DNA of 64,000 bases, taken from assembly GCF_019457515.1 (NCBI RefSeq), contig NZ_CP080421.1, positions 4,259,584-4,323,583 of the forward strand. Reading direction: 5' to 3'. Positions 21,170 through 28,716 of the stretch are shown piece after piece. The stretch's first letter is position 1, and each line of letters starts with the position of its first letter. A program made the position numbers and the translations under genes. The notes under the pieces are model-generated. The model did not search any database. It was not told the DNA's origin and worked only from the letters and a program-made list of their open reading frames with translations. This stretch comes from Shewanella mesophila. GTDB taxonomy: Bacteria > Pseudomonadota > Gammaproteobacteria > Enterobacterales > Shewanellaceae.

Positions 21170-22933
21170 TTACCCTAACAATAATAGCAGTATGATCACT
21201 ACAGATTGCAGGCCACAGAGTAATTGCCAGAAACCAAGCGGATTTCGCTCTAGTAAGGGGACATAATGACTTCTCTCTATCACCGTCTTATTGGGTGTTT
21301 TTAGATCGAGCACCAGTTCAGACATAGACTGATAACGCTGCTTTTCATCCGGATGACACGCCTTTCTCAATACATGATCGAGCCACAAGGGAATATCTTG
21401 ACGATGGCGTAGTGATGGCTGGTAATCCCAACGCCCCCCACTCCCCCTCAAATGCAACGACACAGCTTGTTTATAGGGAAGCTTAGTCGTCAATATCTCA
21501 TAAATAATCACCCCAATAGAGAAAATATCCGATAGATGTGTTGCCTCACCACTCATGAGGTATTCAGGTGCAATATATCCCGCAGCGCCCAGAGGCACAA
21601 CGTCACGGTATGATGATAACTCCTCTAAGCCTTCGGCTTGAGCGGCACCATAATCAATGAGCACTAAACGATTATCGGGCATCAACATAAAATTTTCTGG
21701 TTTTAGATCTCTATGAGTGACCCCTAAACGTTGCAGAGCCCTGACCGCGATAACCATGCCATCCACCATCATTCTCATTTGGGTCAAGTCTGGATTAGGG
21801 GTGTCATACATCCATTGGCGTAATGTTTGCCCTGGAATGTATTGGCATAGGTGATAGAGAAAATCGGAGTTATTGGGGTAAATACGCATCAAGGCACCAT
21901 GCCGAGTTCGTTGCCCAACCCACTGTTCACGAATAAAACTCTGTAAAAAGTTGGCGTCATCTCGATAGTTTAACGACGGCACTTTCAACACGTAGCGTTC
22001 ACCATCCTCCCGCTGTTTGACCAAATAGAGGTGACTACGAGTGCCACTATATAACACGCTCTCGACCTCAAATTGATCGATGCAGTGTCCCACCTGCATC
22101 ACTGGCGGGATCACTTTATCGGCAAATAGAGCCGCCAACTCGTCAGTATCGGCAAAGGGCAACCCATCCACCCGCAGCAATAAACAGGTCAGGTTATCAT
22201 CGCTTCCCTTTAATTGCGCCTGACCAAGCAAGGCGTCACCACAATCAGGCAAGCTGACATTTGCAACTAGCGCTTCAAACAACTCACTCATCGACAAAGA
22301 GTCGTGTACGCCATCTGTGGTTAACAGATAACTATCGCCCTTCTTCACCTCATGACATTGATAATCCACCTCTAGATGTTCATCCATCCCCAGTGCGCGA
22401 GTCAAAAAGCCCTTGTCACCGCTACGTTGATGACAATGATCTCGCGTCAGCTGCGTCAACTCACCAGCCCGATAACGATAAACACGGCTGTCACCAACAT
22501 GAAACAGATGCAGACGATTAGATTTAAATATGACCCCGCTAAATGTGGAAATATAGCCATTATGGCGCAGATCAGAGTGCTGGCTGTGGTGATATAGCCA
22601 TTGATTGAGCGAACTCAATACCCGAGTCGCCGACGACTTAACCCCCCAGCTGTCGGGCGTACTCAGGTAATCTTCAATAAACTGGGTCACACACAGCTGG
22701 CTGGCCTGCTGACCATTTTGGCTGCAACTTACCCCATCTGCCACGCAGGCAACAACCCCTTTATGAGTCAACTCCATTGATGACTCGCTATGATGCACCG
22801 CAAAGGCATCTTGATTTTGTTCACGAATACCTGCCGACGATACGCCGTAGAAACTCAACTTCAGGCTATTATCATCGTCACCATGCTTCATCGCATCGAG
22901 CAATGTTGTATCTAATGGGTTAGCGGTCATCAT
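21170..22933 (-). CDS. Bifunctional protein serine/threonine phosphatase-kinase (PP2C plus Ser/Thr kinase)
   Basis: A 587-residue fusion. The start is placed at the ATG at 22933 (or the next codon, 22930) because a strong ribosome binding site, AGAGGTGA, precedes it; a longer frame from 22966 would overlap the transporter gene. Residues ~30-265 are a PP2C phosphatase with NQDAF, VADGV, VGDSRVYR, TTDGVHD and DDNLT metal-site motifs. Residues ~285-560 are a kinase: catalytic lysine in RYVLKVPS, HRDLKPENF, DYG in place of DFG, and APEY. The glycine-rich loop is poorly conserved. A C-terminal hydrophobic segment (last ~15 residues) anchors it to the membrane. A similar kinase gene lies beside nirB and nasA in Pseudomonas. 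Its targets are unknown. Confidence 0.9.
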   Translation of the reverse strand: MMTANPLDTTLLDAMKHGDDDNSLKLSFYGVSSAGIREQNQDAFAVHHSESSMELTHKGVVACVADGVSCSQNGQQASQLCVTQFIEDYLSTPDSWGVKSSATRVLSSLNQWLYHHSQHSDLRHNGYISTFSGVIFKSNRLHLFHVGDSRVYRYRAGELTQLTRDHCHQRSGDKGFLTRALGMDEHLEVDYQCHEVKKGDSYLLTTDGVHDSLSMSELFEALVANVSLPDCGDALLGQAQLKGSDDNLTCLLLRVDGLPFADTDELAALFADKVIPPVMQVGHCIDQFEVESVLYSGTRSHLYLVKQREDGERYVLKVPSLNYRDDANFLQSFIREQWVGQRTRHGALMRIYPNNSDFLYHLCQYIPGQTLRQWMYDTPNPDLTQMRMMVDGMVIAVRALQRLGVTHRDLKPENFMLMPDNRLVLIDYGAAQAEGLEELSSYRDVVPLGAAGYIAPEYLMSGEATHLSDIFSIGVIIYEILTTKLPYKQAVSLHLRGSGGRWDYQPSLRHRQDIPLWLDHVLRKACHPDEKQRYQSMSELVLDLKTPNKTVIERSHYVPLLERNPLGFWQLLCGLQSVVIILLLLLG

Positions 22934-22946
22934 AATCACCTCTAGA

Positions 22947-24422
22947 TTATCGGCTCGAGACATCAATCAATGTCACGCTGCCATCCTGATTCACTTCAGC
23001 CATCTGTCCCTTAGGCTCTTCCATCAACATCAAGGCAGCAAAGCCCACTACGGCAGTCGCAGCAATCACATAAAAGAAAGTGCTGTAATCGACAAACGAT
23101 AGTACGGTTAAGTAACACACCGCCCCAACATTACCGTAAGCCCCAGTCATACCTGCGATTTGACCTGTCATGCGGCGCTTGATTAACGGTACCGTGGCGA
23201 ACACAGCCCCCTCACCCGATTGCACAAAGAAGGAACATGCCATTGCCGCGGCAACCGCTATCCACACCGGCCATTCACTATTTACCTGACCCATAAGGAA
23301 ATAGCCCGCTGCTAAGCCCGCAGTCAATATCAACAAAGTTGGCTTACGACCAAATTTGTCCGAGATCCACCCTCCACCAGGGCGCGACATTAAGTTCATA
23401 AAGGCGTAAGCCGATGCCACCATTCCCGCCATCACAGGCGTCAACTCAAAGGTTTCCGCAAAAAACAGCGGCAACATAGAGACCACAGCTAACTCAGAAC
23501 CAAACGTCGCAAAATAAAGGATGTTCAGTACCGCCACTTGCTTAAACTTATATTGGTGAATCGCAGGCACTGGCCCATCAAAGACCTGTTTATTCACCTT
23601 CCACACCTGTGATAGCTCATAAAGATAGAGCAATACTAAGCCGGCATAGATCCCCAACACACTGTTAGCACTCAACATGCCCACACCCGATGGCGATAGT
23701 TTCCATGCTAATAACGCTAACGCCCCATACATAGGTAGCTTCATCAGTAGCAGCAAGAATAAATCGCCTTTGGATGTCACTTCCATTGCGGTCATGTTCT
23801 TAGGCTTAAAATAAGTCGCGCCCTTAGGCGTATCTTCGACATTTAGGTAAAACACTACCGAAAACAGTAGGCTCATTAAACCCGTTATTCCCATGGCATA
23901 GCGCCAGCCATCTTCACCACCAAACATGAGTGCAATCGTCGGTAAGGTAAACGCCGCAGCGGCGGAACCAAAGTTACCCCAACCACCATAGATCCCTTCG
24001 GCGGTTCCCAGTTCATTATGGGGAAACCATTCAGACACTAAACGAATACCCACCACAAATCCTGCGCCGATGAAACCCAACATAAAGCGGGCAATGGCCG
24101 CTTGAATGAAACTGTCGGCAACAGCAAAGGCAAAACAAGGCAGCGCGCAGATAGCCAATAAGGCGGAGTAGACGATGCGAGGGCCGAATCTGTCAGTTAA
24201 CATACCTATCACCACCCGCGCCGGAATAGTAAAAGCCACATTGAGGATCAGTAGAGTCTTTATCTCTGCGGTCGTCAGCCCCAGTGATGCTTTCACCGAT
24301 TGCAGTAATGGCGCAAAGTTAAACCACACCACAAAGGTAATAAAAAAGGCCATCCAACTCAGATGTAAAATCTTCATCTTTCCGCTGAAGCAAAATAGAT
24401 TAAAGCGATTATCTGTACTCAT
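22947..24422 (-). CDS. Nitrate/nitrite transporter, MFS NarK/NasA type
   Basis: A 491-residue protein with about 12 membrane segments. The ATG at 24422 is chosen because AGGAGAG lies just before it; the frame can be extended 23 residues upstream without support. The family signature appears as FGSAAAAFTLP near 160 and GNVGAVCYL near 435, both glycine-rich nitrate-signature-like helices, and a conserved arginine is in the early helix region (PARVVIGML). It brings nitrate into the cell for assimilation. It sits between nirD and the phosphatase-kinase gene on the same strand; the kinase gene starts 13 bases after its stop, so they are probably co-transcribed. Confidence 0.92.
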   Translation of the reverse strand: MSTDNRFNLFCFSGKMKILHLSWMAFFITFVVWFNFAPLLQSVKASLGLTTAEIKTLLILNVAFTIPARVVIGMLTDRFGPRIVYSALLAICALPCFAFAVADSFIQAAIARFMLGFIGAGFVVGIRLVSEWFPHNELGTAEGIYGGWGNFGSAAAAFTLPTIALMFGGEDGWRYAMGITGLMSLLFSVVFYLNVEDTPKGATYFKPKNMTAMEVTSKGDLFLLLLMKLPMYGALALLAWKLSPSGVGMLSANSVLGIYAGLVLLYLYELSQVWKVNKQVFDGPVPAIHQYKFKQVAVLNILYFATFGSELAVVSMLPLFFAETFELTPVMAGMVASAYAFMNLMSRPGGGWISDKFGRKPTLLILTAGLAAGYFLMGQVNSEWPVWIAVAAAMACSFFVQSGEGAVFATVPLIKRRMTGQIAGMTGAYGNVGAVCYLTVLSFVDYSTFFYVIAATAVVGFAALMLMEEPKGQMAEVNQDGSVTLIDVSSR

Positions 24423-24535
24423 GTTCACTCTCCTTTTGGGTGGTCTAAGCTTTTTAAGGCCGCAAGACTCCCTGCTACTGAGGCGTAGCATTTTTAAAGT
24501 TAATAAAACTTATTAAAATGTAGAGGGTTAATCTA

Positions 24536-24898
24536 TTACCCTAGCGTATTCATACAGAGCTGAACCTCTGCCCCCTGCGTCCGCACTAAATAGGTGGTTA
24601 GCTGGTACTCTGGCGCTTGTAAACAGCTACCAGTATTGAGATCGAACTGATGCTTATACAGTGGAGAGGCCACAACGGGCGCCCCTTCAATTGAACCAAT
24701 GATCCCCCGCGACAAGACATTTGCGCCCCCAACAGGATCGTAATTATCGATACCGTAGAATTGATTAGTTTGGCGACATCGAAACAGCGCAACCTGTCGT
24801 CCTTCGACTAAGGCGCACACCCCCGTACCTGGAACAATATCGTCCTGTAAGCAAACCGATATCCAGATGTCTCTCATCTTGCCAATGTCTATTCCCAT
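24536..24898 (-). CDS. nirD: Nitrite reductase [NAD(P)H] small subunit
   Basis: A 120-residue Rieske-like fold subunit that partners NirB in reducing nitrite to ammonium in the cytosol. The ATG at 24898 is preferred since GGGAG lies eight bases before it; two in-frame GTG codons lie just upstream. The sequence has the family pattern (GTGVCALVEGRQVALFR, SRGIIGS, ASPLYKHQFDL) but lacks the Cys-His pairs that hold a Rieske cluster, as is normal for NirD. It starts 12 bases after the nirB stop. Confidence 0.93.
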   Translation of the reverse strand: MGIDIGKMRDIWISVCLQDDIVPGTGVCALVEGRQVALFRCRQTNQFYGIDNYDPVGGANVLSRGIIGSIEGAPVVASPLYKHQFDLNTGSCLQAPEYQLTTYLVRTQGAEVQLCMNTLG

Positions 24899-24910
24899 CA
24901 CTCGCACTCC

Positions 24911-27445
24911 CTATTCACAGATCGCTAAAATATCTATTTTGTCGCTCGGTCTTATTGGCATACGCTGTTCACGCTTCACCTCATAGGCCAAGTTGCTATC
25001 ACCCACCTGACTATTAATGAAATGCTGGAAACGTTTGAGCTTTTCAGGGTTTTCTATAGTGGTTTTCCACTCACATTGGTATTGGGCAATGCTATGAGCC
25101 ATTTCAGATTCTAACTCTTTCGCCAACCCCAACTTATCATCAATCACCACAGACTTGAGATACTCGATGCCGCCCTCGAGGTTTTCTATCCATACCGAGG
25201 TGCGTTGCAAGCGCTCGGCACTGCGGATATAGAACATCAGGAATCTGTCGATATAGCGGATCAGTGTTTGGTCATCGAGGCCGGATGCGAACAACTCGGC
25301 ATGTCTTGGTCGCATGCCGCCATTACCACCTACATAAAGGTTCCAGCCATTTTCGGTGGCAATGATCCCCACATCTTTCGATTGCGCCTCGGCGCACTCG
25401 CGGGTGCAGCCAGATACGGCAAACTTCAACTTATGTGGTGAACGTAAGCCCTTGTAACGGTTTTCGATATCGATGGCGAAGCCCAAGCTGTCATTGACAC
25501 CATAACGACACCAGCTATCACCCACACAAGATTTTACCGTGCGTACCGACTTGCCATAGGCATGGCCCGTTTCAAACCCGGCATCCACCAGCTTGCGCCA
25601 AATTAGCGGCAGCTCATGCAGTTGAGCGCCGAAGAGATCGATACGCTGACCACCAGTTATCTTGGTATAGAGGTCAAACTCTTTAGCGACTTCACCGAGT
25701 ACAATTAGCTTATCAGGGGTAACTTCACCGCCCGCAATACGCGGCACTACAGAGTAGGTACCATCTTTTTGCATATTACCTAAGTAGATATCGTTGGTGT
25801 CTTGTAGGCCGATATGTTGGTCCTCCAGAACATAATCATTCCAAAAGGACGCGAGAATAGATCCTATCGTTGGCTTACAGATATCACAGCCGAGTCCGTG
25901 ACCATGGCTGGCAAGCAACTCATCGAAACTCCTGATTTTTTTAATACGAACGATATCGACCAACTCTGGACGGGTATAAGCAAAATGCTCGCAGAGGCTA
26001 TTATCAACCTCATGGCCTAACGCAGCCAATTCACAGTCCATCACTTGCTTAACCAAGGCACTGCAACCACCACAGCCTGTCGACGCCTTTGTGCAGGATT
26101 TTATCGCCCCCATATCTTTGGCACCACTGGCAACCGCCGCTACGATGTCACCCTTTGTCACATCAAAACAAGAACATAACTTGGCCGTGGCAGGCAAGGC
26201 CTCGACACCAATAGCATTGGCTTCGGCACCTTCGACATGAGGTAAAATGAGGGTAGAAGGATGATCGGGTAGCGGCATATCATTAAGCATCATCTGTAAC
26301 AGCTGGCCATAGGCACTCACATCGCCAACCAAAACCGCCCCCAGCACTCGGTCTCCAGCAGCATTGACCACAAGACGTTTATAGACCTGCGCCACTTCGT
26401 CGTGAAAGGTATAAGACTGCGCCCCTTCTGACTGAGCATGCGCATCGCCAATACTGGCGACATCCAGACCTAAGAGCTTTAACTTAGTGCTCATATCTGC
26501 ACCCATAAAGCGCTGCTCCGAGCCGCATAGATGAGAAGCGGCAACCGATGCCATGGCATAACCCGGCGCGACTAAACCGAATATGCGACCTTGCCACAGC
26601 GCACATTCGCCCACCGCATAAATATCGGCATCGCTGGTCTGGCAATGATCGTTAATCACTATGCCGCCGCGTTCACCCACCTCAAGATTAGCTAAACGCG
26701 CAAGTTCATCCTGAGGACGAATGCCCGCAGAAAACACGATCATGTCGGTTTCAAGGAATGATCCATCGGCAAAATTGAGTCGATAACGGCTCTGCTCACC
26801 CGCGACAATCTCAGTTGTCGCCTTTTCGGTGTGAACATAGACACCCAAATCTTCAATCTGATGTCTTAGCAAGCTCGCACCACCATCATCCAGCTGCACC
26901 GCCATCAATCGCGGTGCAAACTCAACGACATGGGTTTCTAACCCTAAGTGCTTTAGGGCATTAGCGGCTTCTAAGCCCAACAAACCGCCGCCAATTACCA
27001 CGGCCTTCTCGCTATGACAACTCGATTCGGTGATAGCCTCAAGATCGGCGATGGTGCGATACACTAAACAGTGTTCCTGCTCGTGTCCGGGTATTGGAGG
27101 AACGAACGGATAAGAACCTGTTGCCAATACCAATTTATCATAATGGCAAAGCTCTCCATTGGCCAAGGTCACAGTATGGTCTGTTGAATTAATACCGATA
27201 ACCTTAGTATCTAGCAGATAGTTGACCTTATGTTGTTGGTAGTAACTTTCATCGGTTAATGCTAAATCCTGCTCCGTTTTACCGCTGAAGTAGCTACTCA
27301 GCTGTACACGATCGTAGGCCAACCTTGGCTCTTCGGAGAATGTGGTTAATTGAAAATGCTCCGCTTGCTCACTCGCCAATATGTTGTCGATAAACTTGTG
27401 ACCAACCATTCCGTTGCCCACGACTAATACAGATACTCTATCCAT
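24911..27445 (-). CDS. nirB: Nitrite reductase [NAD(P)H] large subunit
   Basis: An 844-residue assimilatory nitrite reductase subunit. The ATG at 27445 is preferred because AAGGAGAG precedes it. Domains in order: pyridine nucleotide-disulfide oxidoreductase with FAD and NAD sites (VVGNGMVGHK near 5; VIGGGLLGLEAA near 145), two BFD-type [2Fe-2S] regions (CSCFDVTKGD near 420 and SCTKASTGCGGC near 453; a second CxxC group, GCDICKP, near 535), then nitrite/sulfite reductase ferredoxin-like and siroheme/4Fe-4S domains with SCVGDSWCRYG and GCTRECAEA. Electrons pass from NAD(P)H to FAD to Fe-S to siroheme. The cofactor siroheme is fed by the upstream cobA product. Confidence 0.96.
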   Translation of the reverse strand: MDRVSVLVVGNGMVGHKFIDNILASEQAEHFQLTTFSEEPRLAYDRVQLSSYFSGKTEQDLALTDESYYQQHKVNYLLDTKVIGINSTDHTVTLANGELCHYDKLVLATGSYPFVPPIPGHEQEHCLVYRTIADLEAITESSCHSEKAVVIGGGLLGLEAANALKHLGLETHVVEFAPRLMAVQLDDGGASLLRHQIEDLGVYVHTEKATTEIVAGEQSRYRLNFADGSFLETDMIVFSAGIRPQDELARLANLEVGERGGIVINDHCQTSDADIYAVGECALWQGRIFGLVAPGYAMASVAASHLCGSEQRFMGADMSTKLKLLGLDVASIGDAHAQSEGAQSYTFHDEVAQVYKRLVVNAAGDRVLGAVLVGDVSAYGQLLQMMLNDMPLPDHPSTLILPHVEGAEANAIGVEALPATAKLCSCFDVTKGDIVAAVASGAKDMGAIKSCTKASTGCGGCSALVKQVMDCELAALGHEVDNSLCEHFAYTRPELVDIVRIKKIRSFDELLASHGHGLGCDICKPTIGSILASFWNDYVLEDQHIGLQDTNDIYLGNMQKDGTYSVVPRIAGGEVTPDKLIVLGEVAKEFDLYTKITGGQRIDLFGAQLHELPLIWRKLVDAGFETGHAYGKSVRTVKSCVGDSWCRYGVNDSLGFAIDIENRYKGLRSPHKLKFAVSGCTRECAEAQSKDVGIIATENGWNLYVGGNGGMRPRHAELFASGLDDQTLIRYIDRFLMFYIRSAERLQRTSVWIENLEGGIEYLKSVVIDDKLGLAKELESEMAHSIAQYQCEWKTTIENPEKLKRFQHFINSQVGDSNLAYEVKREQRMPIRPSDKIDILAICE

Positions 27446-27467
27446 CTTGCTCTCCTTAGATAAAAGG

Positions 27468-28316
27468 CTAGGCACTTAAACGGGCCACGGTAAATTTGGC
27501 AGCGGGCGCTACCTGCTGTTGCTCAAACCAACTCAATTGCTCAGCAAGATCTACAACCTTACCAACCACAATTAAGGTGGGCGATTGAAGTTGATGCGCG
27601 GCGACTAAATTGGGTAAATCGGTGAGGACGCCACGAATGACGCGCTGCAGCTGGGAACAACCACGTTCGATCAGCGCAACCGGAGTGTTAGCCTCAAGGC
27701 CTGAGCCAATAAGCTCACTGGATATCAATCCAGCCTTACTGAGCCCCATGTAAAACACTAAGGTGTGATCTATCATGGCTAGCCCCTGCCAATTAATGCG
27801 TAAATCACTCTCGGCATGGGCGGTTACAAACGTACAACCTTGTGATACGCCGCGATGGGTAAGTGGAATGCCTGCATAAGTCGAACATCCAGATGCGGCA
27901 GTGATACCTGGAACGATTTCAACTTCAATACCCAAGGGCTTGAGCGAAAGCACCTCCTCTCCACCACGGCCAAAGATAAACGCATCCCCACCTTTCAAAC
28001 GGCAGATATTTTTACCAAGCAACGCCTGCTCGATTAGGAGTTCATTTATCTTAGATTGCTCGACGCTATGCTTATTTTTGGCTTTACCTACATATAGGGC
28101 GGGTGTGGCAGAGGGAAACAGGGCACAGATCTCCTCACTGACTAATCTGTCATAGATGATGAGATCGGCATTTTGAATAATTCGCAGCGCTTTCACCGTT
28201 AGTAATTCAGCATCACCAGGTCCAGCCCCCACCAAGCTGACACGCCCAACTGCTTTAGGCTCTTTAAAACCGATATTGATAACACCTTGATCTGTATATG
28301 GATGTTTGTTGTTCAT
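27468..28316 (-). CDS. cobA: Uroporphyrinogen-III C-methyltransferase
   Basis: A 282-residue SAM-dependent enzyme that methylates uroporphyrinogen III twice to precorrin-2, the first step to siroheme. The ATG at 28316 is chosen over a longer frame because an AGAGG site precedes it and VSLVGAGPGD then falls at the usual position (about 29-38). Other motifs: YDRLVSEEI, RLKGGDAFIFGRGGEE, PGITAASG and THRGVSQGC. It lies 22 bases before nirB, supplying the NirB cofactor, and is first in the cobA-nirB-nirD-transporter-kinase cluster. It lacks the CysG N-terminal dehydrogenase-ferrochelatase half, so that step must be encoded elsewhere. Confidence 0.95.
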   Translation of the reverse strand: MNNKHPYTDQGVINIGFKEPKAVGRVSLVGAGPGDAELLTVKALRIIQNADLIIYDRLVSEEICALFPSATPALYVGKAKNKHSVEQSKINELLIEQALLGKNICRLKGGDAFIFGRGGEEVLSLKPLGIEVEIVPGITAASGCSTYAGIPLTHRGVSQGCTFVTAHAESDLRINWQGLAMIDHTLVFYMGLSKAGLISSELIGSGLEANTPVALIERGCSQLQRVIRGVLTDLPNLVAAHQLQSPTLIVVGKVVDLAEQLSWFEQQQVAPAAKFTVARLSA

Positions 28317-28359
28317 GGTATGAGCCTCTTTGCTTATCCCCTGCGTTGATGAAACATTG

Positions 28360-28375
28360 AGCAAACAAAGTGCCA
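28360..28375 (-). promoter_or_regulatory. Sigma-54 promoter of cobA-nirBD cluster
   Basis: The minus strand reads TGGCACTTTGTTTGCT, with GG and GC exactly 10 bases apart, matching the consensus TGGCAC-N5-TTGCW at every defined base. It lies 44 bases before the cobA ATG. Confidence 0.8.
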
Positions 28376-28497
28376 ACAAGTTAGAAACAACTAAAATGAA
28401 AACCACAAAACCAATATTTTCAATTACATAAATAAAAAACCAACAGCGCCACATTTATAAAAGCCATACTTTTAGCAACTACAATCGCTTTCAAATC

Positions 28498-28512
28498 GCA
28501 CCCAGTTAGTGC
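28498..28512. promoter_or_regulatory. NtrC-type enhancer palindrome
   Basis: GCAC-N7-GTGC, the core of the NtrC site (TGCACC-N5-GGTGCA), lies between two divergent sigma-54 promoters: about 120 bases upstream of one and 150 bases upstream of the other, a usual enhancer distance. Outer bases match only in part. Confidence 0.55.
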
Positions 28513-28662
28513 AAACAAAGATCATTTAAGAGCAAAAACCATAACCAACTGAAAAATATAACAACAAAGATATACCTCTAAATGGGTAGATTTATTTTAA
28601 CCAAAACACAAACTTTTGTTTTTATTTAAATAAAAGAAACAACAAACCGACAATACAACCCA

Positions 28663-28678
28663 TGGCTCAACATTTGCT
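28663..28678 (+). promoter_or_regulatory. Sigma-54 promoter of nasA
   Basis: TGGCTCAACATTTGCT has GG and GC 10 bases apart, with TGGC and TTGCT both intact; only two of the middle consensus bases differ. It lies 38 bases before the nasA start. The rest of the 400-base divergent region (28317-28716) is AT-rich and I see no gene in it. Confidence 0.7.
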
Positions 28679-28716
28679 ACTTAAACGCACAAACCCATAA
28701 AATAGAGAGAACCACC

